Source: Anaerolineaceae bacterium UBA6107
GTDB lineage: Bacteria; Chloroflexota; Anaerolineae; Anaerolineales; Anaerolineaceae
DNA length: 44,611 bases
Direction of reading: 5' to 3'
NCBI GenBank assembly: GCA_002428455.1
Contig: DIWL01000068.1
Coordinates: forward strand, 1-44,611
Both the position numbers and the translations under genes were made by a program. Of the stretch, positions 15,595-23,229 are shown piece after piece (the stretch's first letter is position 1; the number at the start of each line of letters is the position of its first letter). The notes beneath the pieces were generated by a model, which was given only the letters and a program-made list of their open reading frames with translations, ran no database searches and was not told where the DNA came from.

Positions 15595-16383
15595 ATGATT
15601 GAAAGTCACACAGCTCACAATTTTCTCCAATTTACACGTGATGGCATTGATGATCTGCCATCCAATGTCGCAATTGAATCACCTGTTTCATTAACTGTGA
15701 ATGGTCAGGTTTGGGTAACATTTCACTGCAGCCCTACGGACCTTAAAGCCTTGGCTGTAGGGTTTTTATTCAATGAAGGATTTATTAAATCCACTGATGA
15801 GGTCGAAAACATCCATGTGTGCAACCAAAAAGACAACGTCGATGTTTGGCTGAATCATCCTGTTGAAAAACCTTCCTCCTGGCAACGAACTTCCGGGTGT
15901 CACGGTGGAACAAGTGCAATTGATCTGTCACAGCATCAACTCGACCCGGTCATCAACGCTAATAAATTGACTCCCGATCAGATATTCGGATTAATGAGCC
16001 AATTTATGAACGACCAACCACCGCATTCAGAGTATGGAGGTGTGCACACTTCCGCTCTTGCTGAAGGACCAGCACAATTATTCCAGATCACTGATATTGG
16101 GCGCCACAACACGCTTGACAAAATTGCCGGTCGAATGATTTTGGAAAAACTTGAGTTAACTGTGCCTGTGGTCGTCACTTCTGGACGCATCAGCTCGGAT
16201 ATGGTGCAAAAATCGGTTAGGATGGGAATTCCCTTCCTGATTTCCATGCGTTCAACAAGCTTGATCAGCATCGATCTGGCTGAACAAAATGGAATAACAC
16301 TGATCGCCGGTGCCAGACGCGGGCGGTTCAACCTCTACAGTCATGCCGAACGGATCGACACCAACCAGGTGAACTATTCTTAA
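15595..16383 (+). CDS. fdhD: Formate dehydrogenase accessory sulfurtransferase FdhD
   Basis: A 262-residue FdhD family protein that carries sulfur from a cysteine desulfurase to the molybdenum/tungsten cofactor before insertion into formate dehydrogenase. Seen: LKALAVGFLFNEGFI (50-64), the loop cysteine Cys102 in TSGCHGG, and DIGRHNTLDKIAGRMI near 166-181. The second cysteine of the E. coli CxxC pair is Gly here, so transfer would rest on Cys102. The gene follows the fdhA terminator and has its own promoter. It points toward mobA, with only 16 bases between the two stop codons. Confidence 0.95.
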   Translation: MIESHTAHNFLQFTRDGIDDLPSNVAIESPVSLTVNGQVWVTFHCSPTDLKALAVGFLFNEGFIKSTDEVENIHVCNQKDNVDVWLNHPVEKPSSWQRTSGCHGGTSAIDLSQHQLDPVINANKLTPDQIFGLMSQFMNDQPPHSEYGGVHTSALAEGPAQLFQITDIGRHNTLDKIAGRMILEKLELTVPVVVTSGRISSDMVQKSVRMGIPFLISMRSTSLISIDLAEQNGITLIAGARRGRFNLYSHAERIDTNQVNYS

Positions 16384-16399
16384 CGTCCCGGAAAAATTT

Positions 16400-17020
16400 T
16401 CAATCAAATTTATTTAATTTACTTGGTGTTTTTTCAAGTAATATCTTCTCAGCAAGGAGCCGATCCTCAGGCGTGTTAATGTTGTAAAAAGCCAATTCAT
16501 CCGGATCAATTTTTAATATCGTTTCAGTATCGATTGTAACCACCTTGACCATTTCGAACCACGAAATGATCCTTTTTTTCTTATGCAATATTGCATTCTC
16601 GATTGCCGGCAGGCATGTAGATTTCCTATAAATCGCGTGAAAAGGCTCGAATCCTTCGTTAGAAAGTGGGATCACTACATCTACTTCCGGTTCCATTCTT
16701 TCCTTCATGAAAGCAAATAATTCAAGGTTGATAAATGGCATATCTGTCGCGACAACGATGACCAGGTCATTTATTGCTGCTTTTAAACCTGCATGTAATC
16801 CCGCCAAGGCTCCAAAATTTTTGTACTCATCAGGGACTATCCTGGCATTAATATGTGTATACTTTGCGGGATCATTTGACGTAATAATGATTTCATCACC
16901 CATAAGTCTTACCTTATCGGCAACGAGTTGGATCATTGGTACACCACAAACTGGAAGTAGACTTTTATCCACGCCCATTCTTGTTGACATCCCGCCTGCT
17001 TGAATGACGATCGAATACAT
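16400..17020 (-). CDS. mobA: Molybdenum cofactor guanylyltransferase
   Basis: A 206-residue nucleotidyltransferase that adds GMP to molybdopterin to make the guanine dinucleotide cofactor of formate dehydrogenase. The N-terminal signature is IQAGGMSTRMGVDKSLLPV, with VPDEYKNFGALAGLHAGL and the metal-binding ATDMPFIN further on. The start was set at the ATG giving MYSIVIQAGG. Longer in-frame starts would run through the TATAAT box that lies 7 bases upstream. It is convergent with fdhD. The cysteine in SLLPVCG replaces a usually non-cysteine position, without clear meaning. Other nucleotidyltransferases of the family (MocA) are less likely given the RMGxxK motif and FDH context. Confidence 0.92.
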   Translation of the reverse strand: MYSIVIQAGGMSTRMGVDKSLLPVCGVPMIQLVADKVRLMGDEIIITSNDPAKYTHINARIVPDEYKNFGALAGLHAGLKAAINDLVIVVATDMPFINLELFAFMKERMEPEVDVVIPLSNEGFEPFHAIYRKSTCLPAIENAILHKKKRIISWFEMVKVVTIDTETILKIDPDELAFYNINTPEDRLLAEKILLEKTPSKLNKFD

Positions 17021-17027
17021 AGAGCTA

Positions 17028-17058
17028 ATTATAACGACGAATGAACGCAGCAAGTCAA
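17028..17058 (-). promoter_or_regulatory. mobA promoter, leaderless
   Basis: On the minus strand TTGACT (17053-17058) and a consensus TATAAT (17028-17033) are separated by 19 bases. The -10 box ends 7 bases before the mobA ATG and no Shine-Dalgarno sequence fits in between, so the transcript should begin at the start codon. Confidence 0.7.
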
Positions 17059-17234
17059 TAACGATGAATTTGAATATGAGAAATTAGTGTCTTTATGACT
17101 CATTTATTTCCTCAACATTATTGATAATTTTCTTCTATCCATTCATGACACAGAACAATAAACCTTGTGACGTAACACACTAATGAATGTGATGATATCG
17201 TGCTATTCTTTAGAGGAAATTCACCGAGGGATAT

Positions 17235-17708
17235 ATGGACACCAACTTTGACATCGCTACAGCCATAAGCACGGTACCCTTATTTTTTGACCTGTCACCG
17301 ACCCAATTGGAAAAAATTATCCGGATTTCAGATCTGGTCGAGGTTGATCCGAGCGACCAACCGATTCATGAAGGCTCCAGGCTGGATTTTCTTTACATCA
17401 TCCTTGAAGGTGAAGTTCGCATTGACGTCTTTGTTCCAACCAGGGGGCTGGTGGAAACGCACAAACTCGGTCCGTTGGACATTCTGGGCTGGTCTGCTAT
17501 GACCCCTATTGTCAGGCAGCGCATCGGAACCACGACCGCGCTAACCCACTGTTGGTTGTTAAGGATCGATGCCAAATTACTGGCCAGTATTTGTGAGAAA
17601 GACCACAGCATTGGTTACATCATTTATCGCCGTATCGCAAATATGGCTGCCCTGAGTTTCCTTTCCACCCGATTGCAGCTAATGAACATGATCGCTGAAA
17701 GCCTCTAA
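17235..17708 (+). CDS. Stand-alone cyclic-nucleotide-binding-domain protein (Crp/Fnr sensor domain only)
   Basis: A 157-residue protein consisting of one cNMP-binding beta-barrel followed by the long C-helix. Seen: VPLFFDLSPTQLEKI (14-28), an EGSRLDFLYIILEGEVRID segment typical of strands 3-5, and HKLGPLDILGWSAM in the phosphate-binding region. The classic RTA pair of the cAMP-binding cassette is not clear (TTTALTHCWLLRID instead). There is no helix-turn-helix, so it is not a DNA-binding Crp by itself. GAGGGATAT precedes the ATG. It is monocistronic and its target is unknown. It could be a CBD subunit of a partner enzyme or a truncated regulator. Confidence 0.8.
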   Translation: MDTNFDIATAISTVPLFFDLSPTQLEKIIRISDLVEVDPSDQPIHEGSRLDFLYIILEGEVRIDVFVPTRGLVETHKLGPLDILGWSAMTPIVRQRIGTTTALTHCWLLRIDAKLLASICEKDHSIGYIIYRRIANMAALSFLSTRLQLMNMIAESL

Positions 17709-18013
17709 CATCCTGCCAATCTGTTCCAACAGATACATTTACAATCATCTACATCGACTGAAAGATAGTTGTAGACACACACCTATGCTCTCGAGCCGGA
17801 TTTGTGCTTTCTGTCCTTTTATTGATCCAAGCGAAAATCGTCGCTAATTACATTTTTACCAACAACTCAATACTCTTGTGACATCGATAAATTCCCCTAT
17901 TAATTCTGGTAAATCTTGACCTATTCATCGAACGAAAATGTTGTAAAAATCATTCCATACTTGACACCCCTATCCCATACTTTATACTTAGGAAAATATT
18001 CTAATGAGGAAAT
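17709..18013 (+). other. Non-coding stretch between cNMP-binding gene and methyltransferase
   Basis: No gene is visible in these 305 bases. They contain a small palindrome ATCTGTTCCAACAGAT (17719-17734), a weak inverted pair TCTACA/TGTAGA (17748-17775), a promoter-like TTGTGA-N16-TATTAA (17876-17903), and the strong promoter at 17961-17988. CCATACTT occurs twice, 20 bases apart (17955-17962 and 17975-17982), flanking the -35 box. Confidence 0.5.
17961..17988 (+). promoter_or_regulatory. Sigma-70-type promoter for methyltransferase/PIG-L genes
   Basis: A perfect TTGACA (17961-17966) and TATACT (17983-17988) are separated by 16 bases, about 26 bases before the methyltransferase ATG. A direct repeat of CCATACTT spans the -35 and spacer regions, two helical turns apart. 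Confidence 0.7.
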
Positions 18014-18814
18014 ATGAAAATCGACTTTCAAGAAACTACAAAAGACCTGGCTGTAAGAATTGACATACACACAAAATTTGGTTCACGAGACATCGATCGC
18101 TGGATGCTCGATCTGATCAAATTGCAGCCCGCCAGCAAAATTCTGGATGTTGGTTGCGGCTCAGGAAAGCAGTGCTTTTCGTATTTCGATGAGTTACGTG
18201 GAGCTGCAGATATCACTGGCGGAGATGTCTCTGAAGAATTATTAACGCAGGCGAAAGCAGAGAATAAACGCCGTAACATTGATATTCGGTTCGACCATCT
18301 GGATTTCAATCAACCATTTCTCTATCCTGATAACTCATTCGATTTTGTTTCGTGTTGTTTTGCCATTTATTATGCCGAAAACATCCCTCAAACGATCAGC
18401 GAGATGCATCGCGTAACCAAACCCGAGGGCAGATTATTCACGACCGGTCCCATGCCGGAGAATAAGAAACTGTTCTATGAAATTATTAAAGAAGCCACCA
18501 ACAAACCGATCCCCCCGATGCCAGGCAGTTCAAGGTACTCCACTGAGATCATGTCAACAATAAAGGCGCTTTATTCGCATGTCGAACTGCATGTTTTCGA
18601 AAACCCACTCACTTTCGATAATGTTGAACCATATCTTGCTTACACCCGCGCATCGATGTCAGAGGATCGAAAATTATGGGGCAGTTTGTTTGTGGAAAAA
18701 GATGATTTTGAAAAGATCATGTCACAGATCGAGCTGGCAGCGCGAAAACGTCTCGACCGGGATGGTAAACTCGTCATGACCAAGGTTGTCGGCGGTATCC
18801 TCGCCACGAAATAG
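18014..18814 (+). CDS. Class I SAM-dependent methyltransferase
   Basis: A 266-residue methyltransferase of the Methyltransf_11/25 type. SAM-binding motif I is ILDVGCGSGKQC (44-55), with an acidic residue after strand 2 in GGDVSEELL and motif III/post-I around FDFVSCCFAIYYAENIPQ and HRVTKPEGRLFTTGP. The C-terminal half (about 150-266) is a lid likely to hold the substrate site, so specificity is not readable. It is followed directly by a PIG-L deacetylase gene, suggesting a shared glycan, sugar or small-molecule pathway. That link is inference from adjacency. Confidence 0.88.
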   Translation: MKIDFQETTKDLAVRIDIHTKFGSRDIDRWMLDLIKLQPASKILDVGCGSGKQCFSYFDELRGAADITGGDVSEELLTQAKAENKRRNIDIRFDHLDFNQPFLYPDNSFDFVSCCFAIYYAENIPQTISEMHRVTKPEGRLFTTGPMPENKKLFYEIIKEATNKPIPPMPGSSRYSTEIMSTIKALYSHVELHVFENPLTFDNVEPYLAYTRASMSEDRKLWGSLFVEKDDFEKIMSQIELAARKRLDRDGKLVMTKVVGGILATK

Positions 18815-18820
18815 GTGCTT

Positions 18821-19471
18821 ATGAATCACGATATGACTTTTTATGGTAAGCGTGTCTGTTTTTTCGGTGCCCACCCGGATGATATTGAGATTGGTTGCGG
18901 TGCTTTGATCTCACATATTGCCGGTCAAACCGACCTGCGCGTGGTAACCCTTTCTGATAATCAGAAAAACCCGTTACTTCACGACGTTGTTGAGGAACAT
19001 TACCGCAGCATGAAGGTACTTGGTGTTCCTGAAGATAAGATCATCGTCGGAAATTTCGAAACCAGGCGATTTCCGCAATTCCGCCAGGAAATACTCGCCT
19101 TTATCCTTGAGATTCGCAACACCTTCAATCCGGACATGGTCTTTCTGCACACCAAGTCTGACCTGCACCAGGATCACGCTACGGTTACCGAGGAAGGATT
19201 GCGCGCGTTTCGCGGTACAACAGTACTTGGCTACGATGTGATCCGCAGTAGTTATGGTTTTTTCCCGCATTTCCTGGTTGAAGTCAATGATTTGGATGTG
19301 CAGAAGAAAATTCAAGCCCTGGCAGAGTATCATACCTATGATGACAAATATTACTTTGACCCTGACTTGACCCGCTCAATCTTGGTAAAAAATGGTGCGT
19401 TAGCAGAGCGTAAATTCGCCGAAGGTTTTGACATCCTGAGGATCATCGGCGCGTTTAATTGCAATCAATAG
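18821..19471 (+). CDS. PIG-L family (LmbE-like) zinc deacetylase
   Basis: A 216-residue LmbE/PIG-L hydrolase that typically removes the acetyl group from N-acetylglucosaminyl or related amides. The zinc motif AHPDDIEIGCG lies at about 17-27 and the second metal/catalytic motif HQDHATVTEEG at about 109-119. The ATG giving MNHDM was chosen; a GTG 6 bases upstream directly after the methyltransferase stop is also possible. The two genes are adjacent or overlapping in the ribosome-binding site, so they form one unit, closed by a strong terminator. The substrate is unknown. Confidence 0.9.
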   Translation: MNHDMTFYGKRVCFFGAHPDDIEIGCGALISHIAGQTDLRVVTLSDNQKNPLLHDVVEEHYRSMKVLGVPEDKIIVGNFETRRFPQFRQEILAFILEIRNTFNPDMVFLHTKSDLHQDHATVTEEGLRAFRGTTVLGYDVIRSSYGFFPHFLVEVNDLDVQKKIQALAEYHTYDDKYYFDPDLTRSILVKNGALAERKFAEGFDILRIIGAFNCNQ

Positions 19472-19474
19472 AGT

Positions 19475-19508
19475 AAAAAGACCTCGTTTTCAAAAACGAG
19501 GTCTTTTT
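19475..19508 (+). terminator. Bidirectional terminator between PIG-L gene and suf operon
   Basis: A perfect 15-bp inverted repeat (19475-19489 with 19494-19508) with AAAAAG at one end and CTTTTT at the other. It gives a GC-rich hairpin followed by a T-run on both strands. It starts 3 bases after the PIG-L stop and ends one base before the stop of the convergent Rieske gene. Confidence 0.92.
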
Positions 19509-19841
19509 CTAAGTTGGAATCCCGATCTCAATAAATCCATCAACCTGGCGCACCGGATAAATGGGTATTCCCGTCACCGCTGGCAATGACATCGCTTTGC
19601 CAGTACGAATGTTGAATCTTGCGCCATGTCTGGGGCAAATGATCTCTTCCCCATCCAGTTCACCCTCACCGATCTCTCCACCATCATGCGTACAAATATC
19701 TCCAGTCGCCAGAAAATCTTCCCCTATCGAAAAGAGCACGATTGGTAATCCGTCGATTTCAAGAAACAGTCTTTCCCCACTTGGGAATTCATTTACCATC
19801 GAAACCCGATAAAACTTGTAACCTGCGGAAGTGTCACCCAT
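19509..19841 (-). CDS. Rieske [2Fe-2S] ferredoxin-type protein
   Basis: A 110-residue soluble Rieske protein. Cluster ligands are seen as ICTHDGG and IICPRHGARFN (C-x-H ... C-x2-H), the form found in Rieske ferredoxins of dioxygenases and nitrite reductase small subunits. No membrane anchor is present. The start was set at the ATG preceded by GAGGAGG at 7 bases. It lies 1 base from the sufU stop and is the last gene of the suf operon. Because no oxygenase is nearby, a role as electron donor or carrier in Fe-S assembly is a fair inference. Confidence 0.88.
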   Translation of the reverse strand: MGDTSAGYKFYRVSMVNEFPSGERLFLEIDGLPIVLFSIGEDFLATGDICTHDGGEIGEGELDGEEIICPRHGARFNIRTGKAMSLPAVTGIPIYPVRQVDGFIEIGIPT

Positions 19842-19842
19842 G

Positions 19843-20247
19843 TTATACCTCCTCATCGAGCAAGGCATCATTGCTCTCGCCAAGTCCATATATACCGGCT
19901 TTTATGATCTTCAGTGGTAAAAGTGCGCATTTTAACCTGACCGGACCCAGTTCAATTCCCAGCAGATCAAGCAGCGCTTCCTTTTTCATTTTTTTGATTT
20001 CATCCACCGATTTCCCGATCACGTACTCCAGCAAAAGATCAGCTGATGCCTGGGAAATGGCGCAGCCGTGTCCGCTAAAAGCAGCTTCCGTGATCATATC
20101 GTTATTATCTACACGCAAATCGATCTTTATATGGTCGCCGCATAAAGGATTTTCATCCTCAAAAGAGATATCATGCGGATCCAATTCTCCACGATAAGCT
20201 GGATTTTTATAACGCTCAATAATGATTTCTCTGTAAAGATCATCCAT
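19843..20247 (-). CDS. sufU: SufU-type Fe-S cluster scaffold / sulfur-transfer protein
   Basis: A 134-residue IscU/SufU-family protein that accepts sulfur from SufS. The three conserved cysteines are in NPLCGDHI, GHGCAISQAS and RLKCALLPL. The long insert between the second and third cysteine (about 40 residues including IGKSVDEIKKMKKE) marks it as SufU, the zinc-dependent partner of SufS, rather than IscU. The ATG at 20247 was chosen, directly after the sufS stop; a TTG three codons upstream would overlap sufS. It is followed at once by the Rieske gene. Confidence 0.93.
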   Translation of the reverse strand: MDDLYREIIIERYKNPAYRGELDPHDISFEDENPLCGDHIKIDLRVDNNDMITEAAFSGHGCAISQASADLLLEYVIGKSVDEIKKMKKEALLDLLGIELGPVRLKCALLPLKIIKAGIYGLGESNDALLDEEV

Positions 20248-20248
20248 G

Positions 20249-21493
20249 TTATTCAAAATACCTTTTTACTTTTTTCAATCCCTGAACCAGTTTATCGACA
20301 TCTTCTGTGGTGTTGTAAAGGTAGAAACTTGCCCGTGTTGTAGCAGGCAAGTTAAATTTTTCGTGCAGGGGCATTGCACAATGGTGCCCGGCGCGAACGG
20401 CAATACCATCGGAATCGAGGATCTGCGCCACATCATGAGGATGAACACCATCCAGAACGAAGGATGCTACCCCACCCTTTTTATCAGATTCCGGTCCCAC
20501 AACGCGCACGCCCTCAACGCTCGCCAATTCCCGCAGCGCGTATTGGATAAGTTCTTTTTCGTGCCTGGCGATCGTGTCCATTCCAATCGCGGTAAGGTAA
20601 TCAATAGCTGCACCAAACCCAATGACCTCTGCGATTGCTGGTGTACCTGCTTCAAACTTATGCGGCAGGTCATTAGGTGTAAATGAACGCAGGTGAACTT
20701 TCTTGATCATGTCACCACCACCCAGGAATGGCGGCATTGAACTCAGTAGAGCCTTTTTTCCCCATAGTACACCAATTCCAGTCGGACCCAGCATTTTGTG
20801 GGCTGAAAACGCCATAAAGTCTGCATCCAATTCATTTACATTAACCGGAATGTGGGGAACCGACTGTGCAGCATCTACTAATGTGAGTGCGCCTACTTTC
20901 TTGGCCATGCGTATGATCTCCGCAGCCGGGTTGATTGTTCCTAACACGTTGGACATGTGGGAGAATGCGACAAGCTTGGGATTTTGTTGAAGTAATGCCT
21001 GGTAACTATTCAGATCAAGTTCGCCTTGTGGGGTTACTTCGATAAATTCAAGTCGTAAATTTTTCTCCGCTGCCAAAATGTGCCACGGTACCAGGTTGGA
21101 GTGGTGCTCCATCTCGGTAAGGATGACCAGATCGCCATTTTTGAGATTTTGTCTCCCCCAGGAATTGCTCACAAGGTTGATCGATTCTGTCGTATTTCGG
21201 GTGAAGATGACTTCCTCTTTGACACTGGCGCCGATAAAGTGGGCAATGCGTTCCCTTGCGCTTTCGTATTGTGCGGTTGATTCTTCTGCCAGAGTGTGTA
21301 CTCCGCGATGAATGTTGGCATTTATCCAACGGTAATAGTGGTCCATCGCTTCGATCACGCATAGGGGTTTTTGTGAGGTAGCAGCAGAATCAAGGTAGGT
21401 TAATTTAACCCCCGGGTGCACCTCTCTTCCCAGTATTGGAAAATCTGCCTTAATATTTATTAGTGATTTACCGGGTTTTGGTTCTATCGTCAT
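20249..21493 (-). CDS. sufS: Cysteine desulfurase SufS
   Basis: A 414-residue PLP enzyme (group II desulfurase) that removes sulfur from cysteine for Fe-S assembly. The PLP lysine is Lys233 in SAHKMLGPTG, and the persulfide cysteine is Cys372 in RAGHHCAMPLHEKF. The N-terminus is typical for SufS (IKADFPILGREV, LTYLDSAATSQKP). The start was set at the ATG giving MTIEPKPGK with AGGG 5 bases upstream. A longer open frame upstream overlaps the small preceding gene and lacks homology. It lies upstream of its partner sufU and probably also supplies sulfur to FdhD. Confidence 0.95.
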   Translation of the reverse strand: MTIEPKPGKSLINIKADFPILGREVHPGVKLTYLDSAATSQKPLCVIEAMDHYYRWINANIHRGVHTLAEESTAQYESARERIAHFIGASVKEEVIFTRNTTESINLVSNSWGRQNLKNGDLVILTEMEHHSNLVPWHILAAEKNLRLEFIEVTPQGELDLNSYQALLQQNPKLVAFSHMSNVLGTINPAAEIIRMAKKVGALTLVDAAQSVPHIPVNVNELDADFMAFSAHKMLGPTGIGVLWGKKALLSSMPPFLGGGDMIKKVHLRSFTPNDLPHKFEAGTPAIAEVIGFGAAIDYLTAIGMDTIARHEKELIQYALRELASVEGVRVVGPESDKKGGVASFVLDGVHPHDVAQILDSDGIAVRAGHHCAMPLHEKFNLPATTRASFYLYNTTEDVDKLVQGLKKVKRYFE

Positions 21494-21504
21494 TCGATCC
21501 CTGA

Positions 21505-21795
21505 TCAGAATATCTTTGGAAGTTCCTGCTTGTTCTTTTTGAGCGGTACGCGGATGTGTGGTGAGTTTTGCGGATACCACAGTATGTGATCTGGAACCAT
21601 CCATCCATCTGTGAGATATACATTTGATCTGAACTGGACTGCCACCATTTTGGGGTCCACCTGCACGACTATGCCTTTTAACCAACCGCGGATTCTTTCA
21701 CCGCCTTTTTCATGGTCGCAAAGCACTTCTACCGTATCCCCCACCTGGTATTCATATTCCTGGTCAGGCGGTCGCATGAATGGTACTGAGCGCAT
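21505..21795 (-). CDS. Small SH3/KOW-like conserved protein within the suf operon
   Basis: A 96-residue protein not recognised as a named Suf component. After a short basic N-terminus (MRSVPFMRPPDQ) it has alternating beta-strand patterns: YQVGDTVEVLCD, RGWLKGIVVQVDPKMVAVQF and WMVPDHILWYP, like a small SH3/Tudor/agenet-type barrel. The single Cys (VEVLCDH) does not form a metal motif. The ATG follows GGGAG at 8 bases. It sits between sufD and sufS, 11 bases from sufS, so it is clearly in the operon. A nucleic-acid- or protein-binding role would fit the fold guess but is not shown. Confidence 0.7.
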   Translation of the reverse strand: MRSVPFMRPPDQEYEYQVGDTVEVLCDHEKGGERIRGWLKGIVVQVDPKMVAVQFRSNVYLTDGWMVPDHILWYPQNSPHIRVPLKKNKQELPKIF

Positions 21796-21868
21796 AGTGG
21801 CTGCTCCCTTTACTTTGTGTTGTGGATTAATCAATTCATTCTATCATATCGGTCAATAAATTTATCGC

Positions 21869-23209
21869 TCACCCGATATGCTCCATTTTTTCTTTTATCG
21901 CTTGCTGGAAGCGGTTTCTTACACCTTCAAAGGGAATCCGCTGCATAATGGGATCAAAAAAACCTTCCACGATCAATCGTTGCGCAGTTTCACGGGGTAG
22001 TCCGCGGCTCTCAAGATAGAATATCTGCTCATTGTCGATCTTGCCAACCGTGGCTCCATGCGTACAACGCACATCATCGGTAAGAATCTCTAGGCCAGGT
22101 ATCGAATCCGCCCGGGCTTCTTTACTCAATACCAGGTTGCGATTCGCCTGATATCCATCCGTCTTGGATGCTTCTGGTGCTACATAGATCATTCCCTGCC
22201 ATACTGAACGGCTTTTGTCTGTTAACGCTCCTTTGAAAAGCAGATCACTCGTTGTATTGGGTGCCAGGTGGTTTTGCTGGGTATCGTGGTCCAGATGCTG
22301 ATTGTTGTCTGTAAAATAGAAGCCAGACATTTTTCCCGTGCTGCCTTTACCGATCAAATCTAAATTGGAAAAATTCTTGGTTAACCGGCTTCCCAATGCA
22401 CCAAATATCCAATCGATACTGCCATCCCGGTCTACGACAACGTTTTCGCGTGTGAAATTGATAACGTTCTCTCCCCAGGATTGCAATTCCACAAAATTCA
22501 AATGGGCTCCAGGTCCGACATAGATTTCCATTAATCCAGCATGTAACGATGCCATTTTCGCTTGTTCAGGTGATGTGGACTCATGCACGTAAGTTGCCTG
22601 TGCGCCTTCTTCCAAATAGATCAGAACATGGATGGAGTGTGCCGCTCCTTCATCTGTCACCCAGTAAACGCTTTGCAATGGAAGTTGAATTTGGACATTG
22701 CGAGGAACATACAGTAATACTCCGTTAAATTCCAGCGCTCCGGCTAATGAAGAAAATTTACCTGACCCGTGGTCAATCCTTGCCAGAATTCTACTTAATA
22801 GCTCGGCATGCGTACTGACCAGGTTTTTCAAGGAATCAAATACCACACCCTTTTTCAGCAAATTCTCTTCAATGAGCAGGTGTGAACCATGCGGAGAAAG
22901 CAATAATTGTCCACCGTTCTTCTCTCCTGCCACCGGTTCTGAAAGTTGTTTTGGAAAACCGAGATCTGTCAGTCCTTTAGAAATTACTAGGCTGAAATCG
23001 GAAAAGTCGATTTCTTTGAGAGAGGTTCGCCGCCATTCCTCTTCGGTTCCCTTAGGCAGAGGCACGGATTGGTAGGTCTTCCAGGCATTCTGTCGATACG
23101 CGCGGAGAAATGGAAGTTCATCGTTGAATTCCGGTACGAACCCCAGGTCTGCTTGCGGTTGTTCCGTTCTCTTCGTGCGTTTCGTAATGATGATCGGTTT
23201 ATCAGTCAT
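21869..23209 (-). CDS. sufD: Fe-S assembly scaffold protein SufD
   Basis: A 446-residue SufBD-family protein, part of the SufBC2D scaffold. The N-terminal helical part has the aromatic motif RAYRQNAWKTYQSVPLPKG, followed by the beta-helix core. The C-terminal domain ends with the family hallmark CTHGATVGKIDNEQIFYL and ESRGLPRETAQRLIVEGF. A conserved His is kept in THGAT (the SufD histidine important for cluster assembly in E. coli). It follows sufB by 20 bases. No clear Shine-Dalgarno sequence precedes the ATG, so coupling with sufB is likely. Confidence 0.93.
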   Translation of the reverse strand: MTDKPIIITKRTKRTEQPQADLGFVPEFNDELPFLRAYRQNAWKTYQSVPLPKGTEEEWRRTSLKEIDFSDFSLVISKGLTDLGFPKQLSEPVAGEKNGGQLLLSPHGSHLLIEENLLKKGVVFDSLKNLVSTHAELLSRILARIDHGSGKFSSLAGALEFNGVLLYVPRNVQIQLPLQSVYWVTDEGAAHSIHVLIYLEEGAQATYVHESTSPEQAKMASLHAGLMEIYVGPGAHLNFVELQSWGENVINFTRENVVVDRDGSIDWIFGALGSRLTKNFSNLDLIGKGSTGKMSGFYFTDNNQHLDHDTQQNHLAPNTTSDLLFKGALTDKSRSVWQGMIYVAPEASKTDGYQANRNLVLSKEARADSIPGLEILTDDVRCTHGATVGKIDNEQIFYLESRGLPRETAQRLIVEGFFDPIMQRIPFEGVRNRFQQAIKEKMEHIG

Positions 23210-23229
23210 TGTTAGGTGAATTTTCCGGT

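Noticed and set aside
17719..17734. Terminator after the cNMP-binding gene
   Set aside because: The palindrome ATCTGTTCCAACAGAT can form only a 6-bp stem and is followed by ACATTTACA, not a T-run.
21494..21685. Possible 64-residue N-terminal extension of SufS
   Set aside because: It overlaps the small upstream gene in another frame, has no homology to SufS, and the ATG at 21493 has its own ribosome-binding site and gives the typical SufS N-terminus.
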